A stretch of DNA of 64,000 nucleotides. Origin: Brasenia schreberi (Eukaryota > Streptophyta > Magnoliopsida > Nymphaeales > Cabombaceae). Both the position numbers and the translations under genes were made by a program. Below are positions 1 to 11,250 of this stretch, in pieces; positions within the stretch are counted from its first letter, which is position 1, and each line of letters opens with the position of its first letter. The notes below the pieces were generated by a model. It had not been told where the DNA came from and did no database searches. It saw nothing but the letters and a program-made list of their open reading frames with translations. The stretch lies in NCBI GenBank assembly GCA_036023115.1, contig JAYKKT010000079.1, forward strand, positions 17,075,501 to 17,139,500, read 5' to 3'.

Positions 1-462
1 TCTCCTTGATTTACATGAAAGATATGGGACCCTTCACTATTTCTTAGGGATTTAAGTACTAAGGAATTCAAGAGGCATATTCCTAACTCAAAGGAAATAT
101 ACTCCGTACTTATTGAAGGATACTCAAATGTTAGAATGTAAACCATCGAGTGTACCTATGGAAAACAACCTAAAATTAAGTACCAATACAAATGAACCAT
201 TGCAGGAACCTAAAGACTACTAGAGATTAATAGGATGACTTATATATTTAACCATCACACGCCTAAATATCTCCTACGTTGTAGGTATGGTTAGTTGATT
301 TATGCACTGTCCTACTAAATCCCAAATGAATGCAGTGAGACCAATATTAAGATACCTGAAACATACTCCTAGAAATGGTTTGATGTATACAGCTCACAAT
401 CATTTAAATGTTGAAGTATATACAAATGTTAACAAGGCAAGATCAATCGATGATAGAAGGTC
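1..462 (+). mobile_element. Copia relic A, left part (end of RT and start of RNase H)
   Basis: Conceptual translation, with stops and frameshifts, gives the Copia stretch that joins reverse transcriptase to RNase H: a PMENN-like segment, LIYLTITRPNISY, LRYLKHTP and a degenerate form of the DADWAGS-DDRRS motif. The reading stops in the middle of a codon at 462, where another LTR element begins. The same reading resumes at 12303 with the next residues expected (STSEYL...GG). The relic is therefore one element split by an insertion. Its 5' end lies outside the window. Several in-frame stops make it inactive. Confidence 0.9.
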
Positions 463-617
463 TGTTGAAGAATATGAGTTTTAGAGTCAGTTTTAGTAAG
501 GTTGATATCTTAGGACAATAAATTTGATGTTTTAGGTATTATTGTAATTGTTCGAAGTCATAAGGGCATTTTGGTAATTTTCTGTACTAGGGGGGGGTAT
601 TTTGGTCATTTTATCTT
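463..617 (+). repeat. Truncated 5' LTR of the gene-fragment element
   Basis: This stretch aligns with the first 155 or so bases of the LTR at 11957-12297, with about ten scattered differences and a small insertion in a G run. The match ends near 617. The 3' half of the LTR and any primer-binding site are missing, and sequence of another origin follows. A deletion after insertion, or an abnormal reverse-transcription product, would explain this. Confidence 0.8.
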
Positions 618-638
618 TTTTCTCGGAGGCCGCGACTC

Positions 639-1733
639 GTGAGCGTTGAGAGCAAACGTAGGCTGCGAACAAACACCATGCCCTTTGAAGCATACGCGTC
701 AGTGAGGCGCCTTTTTCCCTCGGCTTTCTGCCGCTTGCCTTGCTTTCCGAAGAGTTGTTGTTCAGGTGTCCCTCATTGCGGTTGCGGGATGCCGCTCTAC
801 GATTGTATGCTTCTTATGAAGCCCCACGTGGAGAAGGCAACGCTCATTGATTTGGTGGCGAGAGTGGGGAATCATGTTTGCAAAAGAAATGGTGTTGTTA
901 CGGACATAAAATCATTTGGGAAGATTCATTTGGGGTATGGGATCAAGAAACTCGATGGCAGGTACTACCAGGGCCAGCTTATGCAGATGACGATGATGGC
1001 CACTCATAACTTAAACAAGGAGCTCCATTACCTCAACAAAGAAAGGTGCTTGCTGCGCTGGCTTCTCGTCAAACACAGGGATACTAAATACGGCTCAGAC
1101 TTTAGTGAGGAGGGCCTGAGGAATGATCTGTGCAAGTCCCATCGTAGCATCTTAAATGATGAAGAGGATGGTGATGATGACAATGATCAATATGAGGTGG
1201 AAAAGGCTGATAATCCTTCAATGAGAGCAGCGAGTAGTGGTTGTCAACATACGAAAAAAGAAGAAGGTTTCTTCATTCGTTATGGTGCAAAAGAAGGGTT
1301 CGGTGGTGGCGGAGGTGTTCGTTCCCTTGCAGGCCATCCCTTTTTGCTGATTGCTTCGACCTTAATCGCATATAATCCTTCACTTGTTCGCGTGAGAACA
1401 ACAAAAGACGAAGACATTGAAGAGAATGAGAAGGTTGCACCTGGTGAATTTGAGGTAGCAAAACTCGTCGATATCTGTTATGGGGATCCTGCGGAATGTG
1501 GGAAACGTGGATTGAAGTTCAAGGTGCGGTGGAAAGGATATGGACTGAGTGATGACACTTGGGAACCAATTGAAGGTTTAAGCAATTGTCAAGAACGTAT
1601 CAAAGAGTTTGTGGCAAATCGTTATAGAAAGAATATCTTGCCCCTTCCTGGCTATGTTGACGTCATCTGCGGAGGACTTTTTATTGCTAATACGCGAGTG
1701 GGAGAAGCTCTGCAATTAGAATCATTTGGTTGA
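639..1733 (+). pseudogene. Chimeric ORF: bS6-like ribosomal protein fused to CMT chromodomain
   Basis: An open frame of 364 codons joins pieces of two gene families. From the Met at 789 the protein reads like plant organellar ribosomal protein S6 (MPLYDCMLLMKPHV, GVVTDIKSFG, LGYGIKKLDGRYYQGQ, RWLLVKHRDTKYG). It is followed by an acidic stretch. Near 1435-1680 it reads like a chromomethylase chromodomain (EFEVAKLVDICYGDP, FKVRWKGYGLSDDTWEPIEG, NILPLPGYVDVICGG). It breaks just before the PPCQG methyltransferase motif. About 50 residues upstream of 789 look like translated bS6 leader, and the middle (about 1215-1400) is unassigned. Each fragment is read through without visible introns, which suggests an mRNA origin. 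The ORF lies inside an LTR element, so I treat it as a captured chimera, not a working gene. Confidence 0.75.
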
Positions 1734-2077
1734 GACTAAAAACTGTGAAACAAAAGGTATTTTTTTCTGATGAGAGTGATAGGACGAAACTTTTAGAAGC
1801 GCGACTGCGTGGCCTCAACAGGGGAGGCAGAAACTGCCTGCTGGATCGTCTGTCATCAGAGGTTGGCTGGTGTCAATATGATACTATCAAGGAGTTGGAG
1901 GCAAAGAGAAAGGCAAGATCTCAAGTGATTTACGAGAGGCGAAAGCAATTGGCCAAGTTGAGAGAGAAGGCAGAGAAATCTAAGCAGCGAAGGAAGAAAG
2001 ATCCACTAGCTGTTATGACCATGGTTATCAGACAGTCAAAGTCTTTCAGTATCTTGCAGAACACGGCTTGGAAATGA
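1730..2077 (+). pseudogene. RPL13A (uL13) C-terminal fragment in the same element
   Basis: Overlapping the previous stop codon is a second frame of 115 codons. Its middle, about 1836-1980, matches the C-terminal helix of cytosolic ribosomal protein uL13/RPL13[47 protein letters not shown]. The N-terminal three quarters of uL13 and its last residues are absent. Flanking residues on both sides are of unknown origin. It is the third cellular gene fragment in a row on the same strand, which argues for serial capture by the enclosing element. It cannot make a functional ribosomal protein. Confidence 0.75.
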
Positions 2078-2128
2078 TGGGACAATTGTTGAAGGTGTAT
2101 TGAGTCACCAACTTAAGCAGTTTTGTCA

Positions 2129-2204
2129 GCACATCAATTGTTTGATGAAATACTCAAGAGAAATGCTTACCTGCACATCAACTGTTCGATGAAATGCTCA
2201 AGAA
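2129..2204 (+). repeat. Tandem 44-46 bp repeat, left half
   Basis: Two units begin with GCACATCAA at 2129 and 2173. After removal of Copia B the array continues at 7874-7953, and after removal of the LINE at 11251. This gives four diverged units of 44 to 46 bases. Each spells a phrase such as HQLFDEMLKR in one frame, but unit lengths change the frame, so no long protein results. The phrase resembles pentatricopeptide-repeat proteins, but the match is too short to claim that origin. Confidence 0.6.
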
Positions 2205-2532
2205 TGTTGATTTCATTCCATTCATTGAAGAAGATCGAAGAAAAAATGGCTTTCTTTCATTCACCTTTTTCTGCATAATCGACTCCTCCTTGGGCAGATG
2301 ATTACACTTTCTGGATTAGTTACAGCCCTAATGAATCTCAGATTTTATACTAAACCTAATCTAACTTAAAAGACCTAATTACCCTTAAGTATGGACTGAT
2401 CTGATCCAGATTCATTGGGTTCAACCCTTACATTTACTTAGATACTAAACACACATTTATTTAGACCCATGACATGACATTAACACAACACTACACACAC
2501 ATTAACGACACACTATGACACACATATTAACA
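2205..2532 (-). repeat. Copia B 3' LTR
   Basis: This is the left copy of the Copia B LTR, 328 bp. It matches 7521-7868 along its length, apart from substitutions and a missing block near 2390. Confidence 0.9.
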
Positions 2533-2659
2533 CTGCCCCTCAAGTTGGGTGAAAGATAGATGCTATACCCAACTTGCTACAAAATCTCTGAAGTAGATCT
2601 CTAGTAACTGCTTTGGTTAGTATGTCTGCACATTGATGTCCTTATTGCACATGTTCTAA

Positions 2660-3325
2660 TTAAAATTCCTTTGCGAGTACACTATCCCGGATAAAATGAC
2701 AATCTATCTCAATATGTTTTGTCCTTTCATGGTATACCGGATTTGAGGCTATCTGTATCGCTGCTTTACTGTCATAAAATATAGGAATATGTTTTTCAGT
2801 AAATAAGTCCATTTCCATCAGTAAAGATCTCAACCATTTGCCTTCACACATTCCTGATGCTATTGCTCTGTATTCTGTCTCAGCTGTCGATCTAGCTACA
2901 ACTGATTTTTTCTTACTTTTTCATGAAACTATGTTACCACTAATCAGTGTTATATATCATGTGGTCGACTTCCTATCTTCTGCTGAACCTGCCCAGTCCG
3001 CATCTGTATAAATCTCAATATTAGTGTGACCATTAGCCTTGTAAGTGATTCCATATCCTGGAGTTGTATTCATATATCTTAATATGTGAAACACATCATC
3101 CATATGATGCTTAGATGTAGATTGCATAAATCTGCTTACTATACTCATTGCATATGCTATGTCTGGACGTGTGATGGTCAAGTATATTAATTTCCCAATC
3201 AATTGCTGATATTTGGTCACATCTATTCTTTCAGCTCCATCTTCCCACTGTAACTTGTGATTCACTTCCATTGGAGTATATGTGGGTCTACAATTTTCCA
3301 TCTTGACATCTTGTAAAAGATCCAA
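2660..3325 (-). pseudogene. Copia B RNase H region
   Basis: Two collinear frames carry the end of RT and RNase H. One (3325-2957) has QLIGKLIYLTITRPDIAYAMS, LRYMNTTPG and the catalytic-type TDADWAGS. The second (2851-2660) has YDSKAAIQIASNPVYHERTKHIEIDCHFIRD. A gap with frameshifts separates them. This part is the best preserved of the Copia B pol. Confidence 0.9.
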
Positions 3326-5148
3326 CTTCTATTTTCTTTGATTTAGAAAAATATCATTTCCTGAATAGGTTACTTCAATGCCTAAAAAATAATGCCAATA
3401 GCCCCAGAGTCTTTCAATACAAGCTGCGTATATAAGAGTGAAATCCCATGGGGTAATGTAGGTAGGAGAAGTACCGTTGATAATAAGGTATCATCAACGT
3501 ACACCACAAGACATAAAGTAAGTTTAACTAATGGTGAGTATTTAAAGCACTAATAGTAATGGTCCGCGGGTCCCCGTGAATGAATCATGCCAAATCGCTG
3601 AATAACCACATGGTCAAACTTCCCAAACCAAGCACGAGGTGGAGCTTGCTTAAAGCCATATAGTAGACTTTTGTCAATCGCTAGCAGTTACAAGACTGAC
3701 TCCTCCTCTAAGCAACTTGAAACCCAGGAGGTTGAACCATATAATCTTCCTCCTCCAGATCACCATGTAAGAAGGCATTTTTAATATCTAACGATATGCG
3801 GCCAACGCCTCATGGAAGTCATAGACAAGAACAAACGTGATGACGCCATCTAGCGACAATAGTAAAGGTATCACCGTAATCCAAACCATAGATCCGAGTG
3901 AACCCTTTGCTACTAGTCAAGCACCGATCCACTCACGACGGCTAACTTGCACAAAGAGAATGTCAACACCAATCAGATTTTCTCTGTAGAGAGGTGAAAT
4001 GTTGTCCATATATTACTAGATTCCAAAGGGAAATATCTCATCAATCATTGTTCTGTCGCTATCCTAGATGAGATAGTGCTTCGAAGTAATTCTTTGGAAT
4101 TTGATACATTTCGGCTTTTAGCACAAAATTATGGTAACATTTTGATAAACGGTCATAAGATATGAATTGAGAAATTGGGTACTTACGACATGATCTCTTA
4201 CCTTTTCTGAGTGCTATGGGAACATATGAGTCATCCACATTTTTGACTCTTCTATACTTGAATCAGATACTGTGTCTCTCCCTTGATTCATCATCTCTAT
4301 TTGTCTGTTCATAAAAATATTTCTCCCCCTTTCTGTATACTTGGATTTTGTTGTTTCCGGAGATTTGATCTGTTCCTGCAAGAGTGTGTTCTTCTGATTC
4401 TTCATTTCCACTGATTCTTGGCAAAACAACTGATTCTCGGAGAGTAGATTCAGAAAGATCACTCGAATTTTTGTAATATGAAGTAGTTTCAAAGAATGTT
4501 ACATCCATAGAAATATATCTTTTATGAGAATTACGATCATAACAGACATACCCTTTCTTCTCACATGAGTATCCAACAAATATACACTTAACAAAATGAT
4601 ACAAGACAATTTATCACGGCCAGAGAGTAGATCATGAACAAAAATGTATACCCAAACACAATGGCAGGAACAAGACAAAGAGGATCTTTAGGAAATAAAA
4701 GAGAGTGAGGAATTTTATTACCAAAACAAAAAGATGACATTCGATTTACCGTATAACAATAAGTCGTAAGAACAAATAATACCTCAAAACTTCAAGGGTG
4801 CATTAGCATTTATTAAGAGAGTCCGAATCAGATCAACAAGATGACGATATTTTATGCTTCGCCCACACCATTTTGTTGTGGTGTGCGAGGACAATCTAGA
4901 TTCGATGTGGGCGATGCTGCAGTAGAACTCGTAGAGGATTTAAAAAGACGCAGTAAAAATATTCTTTATGCATTATCATTAATAAGCAAAACATGAATTG
5001 TTTTTCTCAAATCGATTTTTTATTTCTTTAACAAAAGGTTTGAAAAGCATTCAAATAACTTTAGAACTATCTTTCATTAAAAAATAAGCCAACTACATAT
5101 TGAAAAATCATCAATAAAAGTAGACATATAATACTTATATCTGAGTAT
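3326..5148 (-). pseudogene. Copia B integrase and RT region, degenerate
   Basis: Only short pieces are readable. Near 3490-3510 the minus strand gives VVYVDDT, the RT catalytic motif of Copia. At 4604-4263 it gives YHFVKCIFVGYSCEKKGYVCYD, the segment between integrase and RT. Stops and indels are frequent and no long frame survives. Confidence 0.8.
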
Positions 5149-5880
5149 TTAAGGAACACAATCGGGACCCCAAACATTAGAATGTATCAACTCAAAAGGA
5201 ACAACAGATCTGGATTCACTACTAGGAAAAGTAGCCCTATGATGTTTTGCTCTTTGGCATACATCACATTGAATTATCACATCACTAGGAATTGAAAGGG
5301 AAATAAACTCTCTTAATTTTGAAATAGGCAAATGTCCTAATCTATTATGCCAAATTTTTATTTCTTCTTCAGTAGTACTGGCTGTCAATGCTCTTTGATG
5401 TTTTGGAATCTGATCTCCAGGTAGTATATATAGTCCATTGCGTAGTTCACCACGACCAAAGATTCTTCCCGTCCTCAAATCCTGAAAAACACAGCCATAT
5501 GGAGAGAATGTAACTGTACAACTCATATCTCTAACCAATGAACTTACTGAAAGTAGATTTACAAGAAATTCTTGAATATATATCACTGAATTAAGCCAGA
5601 GATTATCTCTCTGAATTGTTCCCTTTCCTGCCATAGGAATCAATGAACCATTGGCTACTTTTACATACTGAGGGGTTGAATTCACTTCATACTGCATGAG
5701 ATTAGACTTGTTTCCTACCATATGATCGGTAGCCCCTGAATCTATTATCCAATTAGAGAAAACTGAGGAATCTTTAAATGAGTAATTACCATTGATGTTG
5801 TAGGGAAGCAGGAGGACTTGATTCAGTCTTTGATGAAGATGTTGAAGGTTGATCCCGTAGACGAGTTTCAATTTCTGCAA
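5149..5880 (-). pseudogene. Copia B protease, GAG pre-integrase and start of integrase
   Basis: A 243-codon open stretch holds, in order, the aspartic protease motif WIIDSGATDHM, the GAG-pre-integrase motif IWHNRLGHLPISKL, the paired cysteines CDVCQRAKH, and the integrase start FELIHSNVWGP. It ends at a stop before the integrase catalytic core. Neighbouring gag sequence lies upstream on the minus strand in another frame. Confidence 0.9.
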
Positions 5881-5899
5881 TCTGCTTCTTCAATTCTAC

Positions 5900-6870
5900 C
5901 ACTTCATCTACTGGATTCGTTTCAGCTTTCTTTTCAGATATGGTTGCCACATGACTACCATAATCCTTATATTCTGTGGATTTCCTGCCATAATCTCCGT
6001 ATTATGGAGGTTTACCAATAATTTCCCAACATTGTTCTTTTGTGTGCCGTTTTTTTCCACAATGTGTGCACTGTAATTTGCTCTTCTCATCATAATATTG
6101 ATTCCTGCCTCTTCCTCTGCCTGTGATTGAATATCTTCCTCTCTGATAATTCCTCTGTCCTCTACCAATAAATGCAGATCTTTCAACTTGTATATGTTCA
6201 CCTTTCTCTAAGTTCTTCTGATCTTCCTCCCTTAGTAGTAGTGAATATACTGTTCTAAGTGATGGAAGTTCTTCCTTGCTTAAAATATTTAATTTGATTG
6301 ATTCATATTCTGATAAAATTCCTCAGAGTAAATCAAACACTTTTCGAATCTCTCCTTCAGCTGTTCTCTCTTTTACACAGTGGCTACACACTTATTTTCT
6401 ACAATATACCTTTGTTTATTCCATAGTTCTCGTAATTCCCCATAGTATTCACTTACTGATCTATTTCCTTGGCGACACTTTCTTATTCTTTCAATAATTT
6501 CATATTCTTTTGCTATATTTTTTTGTCTTAAATATGCTTCTTCCACTGCAGACCAAATTTCAGCTGCTGATTTCATATACATGAAAGTTTTACTGATAGA
6601 AGGATTCATCGATTGAATCAACCATGAACTCACTAGAGCATATCTTTAGAACAACATTCATAATCTGTACTGTTTCCTTCGAGAGGTGGTGGACTCTGTC
6701 TGATAATAGAATTTTTTCCTCTCCTCTGGATCATAGTAAAAGTTCAATAGACCAAGCCCATTCTCTGTAATTTCTGTCATCCAGTCGAATATTCGTAATT
6801 TGGAATGGTTCTATTTTCTGATCATTTCCATACGCTGTTGACAATGATTCTTCTCTCAATTTACCTTCCA
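5900..6870 (-). pseudogene. Copia B gag (UBN2-like) with zinc knuckle
   Basis: The minus strand at 6633-6373 reads as a Copia gag segment (MKSAAEIWSAVEEAYLRQKN... VSEYYGELRELW). Near 6085-6030 a frame gives a CX2CX4HX4C knuckle, CTHCGKKRHTKEQC. Frames change between the two, so the gag protein is broken. Confidence 0.8.
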
Positions 6871-7520
6871 TGTTAATTCACACTTATGTAAAAAGTGATA
6901 TTCCCTTTTTCTTCAAATATCTTGATTGATGTTGCACCACACGTATTGGTACCAGTCTTATTGATATCAAATCTGTTTGCAGTAATACTTCTAAGTATAT
7001 ATATATACTGATTTGATCTATTATATTTCCCTTACAGGTGACGATTGACTTTGGAATGTAGAAATCAAAATTGGCCAACCAATACCATTCGGCTACAAGC
7101 AATCTATGCAATTTGCGACAGCAGCATTCACGTTTTCTGTTTGATATTTTGTTGTTGTGGTCTAATAATGGATTTCTATTATCAACAACTTACACGTTGT
7201 TGATTTAATCGACCACTGTTGCCACTGATTTATATTATGATTGACGCAGTCAACAATCTCTGCGTTCTTCCTTTTGATTTCCACAGCAGCAATTTAACAT
7301 CAATTTATGTTGTGATTCTAATTTTCACAAAACGCCAATCCTCTTTCGTGATTATGATATTCACGGCAGCAGTTCTTTATCTGGTTTATGATTCAGACAC
7401 AAAAAATGCACTTTCTTTTCTTCGATCTTCAAAAAACAGACATATATACTTACTGATATATTTTTCAGGTACGAACGACGTTGGCTGATCGCTAAATATC
7501 TGTAGAAGGCTCTGATACCA

Positions 7521-7868
7521 TGTCGATTTCATTCCATTCATTGAAGAAGATCAAAGAAAAAATGGCTTTCTTTCATTCACCTTTTTTTCTGGCAGAATCG
7601 GCTCCTTCTTGGGCAGCCATTCGATTACACTTTCTGGATTAGTTACAGCCCTAATTAATCCCAGATTTTATACTAAACCTAATCTAACTTAAAAGACCTA
7701 ATTACCCTTAAGTATGGACTACGATTCCCAATGGATCTGATCCAGATCCATTGGGTTCAACCCTTACATTTACTTAGACACTAAACACACATTTATTTAG
7801 ACCCATGACATGACATTAACACAACACTACACACACATTAACGACACACTATGACACACATATTAACA
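7521..7868 (-). repeat. Copia B 5' LTR
   Basis: This is the right copy of the Copia B LTR, 348 bp. It is adjacent to the primer-binding site at 7508-7520 and followed by target duplication AAGAA at 7869-7873. Confidence 0.9.
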
Positions 7869-7953
7869 AAGAAGAGATGATTAACCTGCACATCAAATGT
7901 TCAATGAAATGCCCAAGAGAGATATTTACCTACGCATGAAGTGTTTGAAGAAA

Positions 7954-10900
7954 CTCCGCCCATGTAAGGGATCACCCTTGCATTGCCGGTCCCAAGCCCG
8001 GATAAAGGAGGAGGGTTATGTTAGGCTTCCGACAGCCAGCGTAAAACTTCATCGGATTTCTACAAGATGGATTACAAAAATTATGAGCATTGCTTTGGGG
8101 CGTCCCCGCCTAGCGACGTGCTGCAGAGCCCGAATGCAGTAAGAAGTAAGCAAGGGCCACTACATTTTCGCCCGAATGTAGTGAATCAATTGCAGAGAGG
8201 GTTCCCACATCATGGACGGGTGTGGGTAAAGAAGTTAGTCCCGCTACATTGCCGCCCGAATGTAGTGAAAAATTTTCAGAGAGGGTCTCCGCATTTTGAT
8301 TATGGACGGATGCGGGGGGTAAGGAAGCTAGTCCTAGATAATAAGATTCGTATTGGTTCTTGGAATATTGGAACATTATCGGGTAAGCTAATGGAGGTGG
8401 TAGATACTATGATTCGGAGAAAGATTCATATTCTATGTTTACAAGAGACAAAATGGGTTGGAGAAAAAGCAAAGGAGATAGAGGATACAGGTTTTAAATT
8501 ATGGTACTCAGGTAAAGAAAAGGCCCGAAACGGAGTTGGTATTATCATAAATAAAGATTTAAAGGAGAGTGTAGTAGACATACAACGATATGGTGACCGA
8601 ATCATGACATTGAAATTAGTGTTAGGAGTAGAGGTTTTGAATATAGTTTGTGCTTACGCACCCCAAGTAGGACTAGAAGATAGTATAAAGACAGTTTTTT
8701 GGGAAGAGTTAGATAAGGTGTTTCAAAAGATTCCACAAAGGGAGATGATTTGTTTAGGAGGAGATTTAAATGGACATGTCGGTAAAGAGGCATTAGGATA
8801 TCAAGGGATTCATGGAAACTTTGGTTATGGGGATATAAACGAGGAAGGTAGGGAGATTTTAAATTTTGCTATGTCATTTGATCTCTTTATAGTCAATACA
8901 ATCTTCAAAAAACGAGATGAACATTTAATTACTTATAAGAGTGGCTTATCACAAACACAAATTGATTACTTTATTTGTAGAAAAAAAGATAGAGCGTGTT
9001 GTAAAGATTGTAAGGTAATTCCAGGAGAAAGCTTAACCACCTAACATCGACTTTTAGTTATGGATTTACAAAAAAAAAATGGACAAAGAAGAAAAGAGTG
9101 CATCGAGCTATTCGGACTAAATGGTGGAACCTCAAAAGCCAGAAAGAAGATATATTTAAACAGAAAGTCCTTCAAGGAGATGTTTGGAATTATGTTGGCA
9201 CACCCTGTGATATGTGGAACAATATGGCTATACATATTAGGAAAGTGGCGAAAGATGTGTTAGGGGTATCTAAGGGAGGTGTACCGGCACAAAAAGAAGC
9301 TTGGTGGTGGAGTGAAGTCGTACAAAATAAAATCAAGGCAAAGAGGGCATGTTACAAATTACATTATGCTAAGAAAACTAGTGAAACTTTAGAAGCTTAT
9401 AAGAAAGCAAAGAAGGAAGCAAAAAAGGCCGTTAGTGAAGCAAAAGCTAAGATTTGGGAGGACTTATATAAAAAACTCAACTCAAAAGAGGGTGAAAGAG
9501 ATATTTTTAGGATAGCTAGGGCTAGAGATAAGAAAACTAAAGATCTTAATTATGTTAGATGCATAAAAGACGAGGATGAAAAAATTCTAGTGGCAAATGA
9601 TGATATAAGAAATAGATGGAAAAACTATTTTTATAATCTTTTAATGAAAATAAGGATGTTAGTATTAGTTTAGGAGATTTAGCCAAGTCAGAAAAGTATA
9701 TAAACCACAATTTCTACCGACGTATTCAAAAGAATGAAGTCAAAGAGGCTCTTAAACATATGAAGAGTGGTAAATCGGTAGGACCAGATAATATTCCGAT
9801 AGAAGTTTGGAAAATACTAGGAGAAATAGGAATCACTTGGCTCACAAGACTATTTAATGAAATATGGAAAAACCAAAAGATGCCCGAGGAATGGAGAGCA
9901 AGTACACTTATACCTGTATATAAGAACAAGGGAGACATTCAAAATTGTTCAAATTATCGAGGTATCAAGTTAATGAGTCATACTATGAAATTATGGGAAA
10001 GAATTATCGAACGTAGGTTAAGACAAGTATCAAGTACAACAGAGAACCAATTTGGATTTATGCCAGGTAGATCTACTATTGAAGCGATCCACCTTTTGAG
10101 ACGTCTTATGGAACATTTTAGAGCAAAAAAGAAAGACCTTCACATGATATTTATTGATCTAGAAAAAGCTTATGATAGGGTACCGAGGGAGGTTCTTTAG
10201 AGAACTTTAGAAAAAAGAGGTATCCCGTTGACATATATTAACCTTATAAGAGACATGTATGATGGTGCAAAAACATGTGTGAGGACTCATGAAGGAACGA
10301 CAGACTTCTTTGAAGTTAATATTGGGTTACATCAAGGATCAACTTTAAGTCCATACTTATTTATAATGGTGATGGATGAGTTAACAAAACATATTCAAGA
10401 TGAAGTACCTTGGTGTATGTTATTTGCAGATGACATTGTATTAGTGGAGGAGTCTAAGGAAAAAGTTAATAGAAAATTGGAACTATGGAGAGAAACATTA
10501 GAAAACAAAGGCCTCTGACTTAGTAGAACAAAGACAGAATATATGGAATGTAAGTTTGATCATTTGGCTACTTCAGAGGACATAGAAATTAAAATTGGCA
10601 CACATTGCATTCCCCAAAAGGAAAGTTTTAAATACCTAGGGTCAATTTTTCAAAGTGATGGAAGAGTTGATGGAGATGTTACACATAGAATTAATGCTGG
10701 TTGGTTAAAATGGAGAGGAGCATCAGGTATTCTTTGTGATAAGAAGATACCATTAAAATTAAAAGGTAAATATTATAGAGCAGCAGATAGGCCTGCCATG
10801 TTTTATGGTTCTGAGTGTTGGGCAGTTAATCACCAACATGTACAAAAGATGTCTGTGACAGAAATGAAGATGTTGAGATGGATAAGTGGTCATACAAGAA

Positions 10901-11232
10901 AAGACCATATACATAATGAGGTTATTAGAAACAAATTAGGAGTGGCACCAATAGGGGATAAAATGAGAGAACATCGTTTAAGATGGTTTGGACATATAAA
11001 AAGAAGATCAAAAGAAGAACCTGTAAGAAGGTTAGAAAAACTAAATTTGGAAAGTATTAAAAGAGGTAGAGGACGACCACAAAAGTGTTGGAAAGAAACA
11101 ATAAAGAATGATCTAGCTTATTGGGAGTTAACTGCTAACATGGCACACGATAGAGATCTGTGGAAATAAAGAATCCATGTAGCCGACCCCGTCTAGTATG
11201 GGAAAAGGCTTAGTTGTTGTTGTTGTTGTTGT
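7954..11232 (+). mobile_element. Full-length RTE-clade LINE copy 1
   Basis: This 3.28-kb element lies between exact 18-bp direct repeats at 7936-7953 and 11233-11250. It starts in a GC-rich 5' region, encodes an endonuclease and a reverse transcriptase in one frame interrupted by mutations, and ends in the conserved tail (CCGACCCCGTCTAGTATGGG) followed by TTG repeats. The lack of poly(A), the microsatellite tail and the order EN-RT are RTE features. The exact duplication suggests a fairly recent insertion. Nonsense and frameshift mutations make it non-autonomous now. Confidence 0.93.
8067..11195 (+). pseudogene. RTE LINE polyprotein: AP-like endonuclease and reverse transcriptase, broken
   Basis: The endonuclease part (about 8340-9040) shows IRIGSWNIGTLSGK, LQETKW, GGDLNGHVG and QIDYF. 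The RT part (about 9750-10560) shows [48 protein letters not shown] and the catalytic FADD near 10423. The C-terminal part follows (RWFGHI...[10 protein letters not shown]). Damage seen: a stop at about 9042, a frameshift in the A run near 9070, a frameshift near 9640, TAG for Trp near 10198, TGA near 10516 and a late TAA near 11167. The catalytic motifs remain. Confidence 0.9.
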
Positions 11233-11250
11233 ATGAAGTGTTTGAAGAAA

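Larger units (their letters stand above)
2205..7868 (-). mobile_element. Copia element B, complete with LTRs, degenerate
   Basis: LTRs lie at 2205-2532 and 7521-7868, with TG/CA ends. The exact flanking duplication AAGAA is at 2200-2204 and 7869-7873. On the minus strand the primer site TGGTATCAGAGCC (7508-7520) touches the 5' LTR, and a purine-rich tract (2533-2550) precedes the 3' LTR. Coding order is gag, protease, integrase, RT, RNase H, as in Ty1/copia. The LTRs differ by substitutions and by an indel of about 13 bases near their middle. Many stops and frameshifts in integrase and RT make the copy inactive. It interrupts the tandem repeat of the gene-fragment element. Confidence 0.92.

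Noticed and set aside
1273..1461. Minus-strand frame inside the bS6-CMT chimera
   Set aside because: It opposes a frame with clear family motifs and shows no motif of its own.
2129..7953. A pentatricopeptide-repeat gene from the LFDEM-like phrases
   Set aside because: The repeat unit is 44-46 bp rather than 105 bp, frames shift between units, and only one short phrase resembles the family.
8067..11195. Endonuclease/RT frames as host genes
   Set aside because: All match one RTE LINE family, lie between target duplications and carry stops; they are listed as element remnants.
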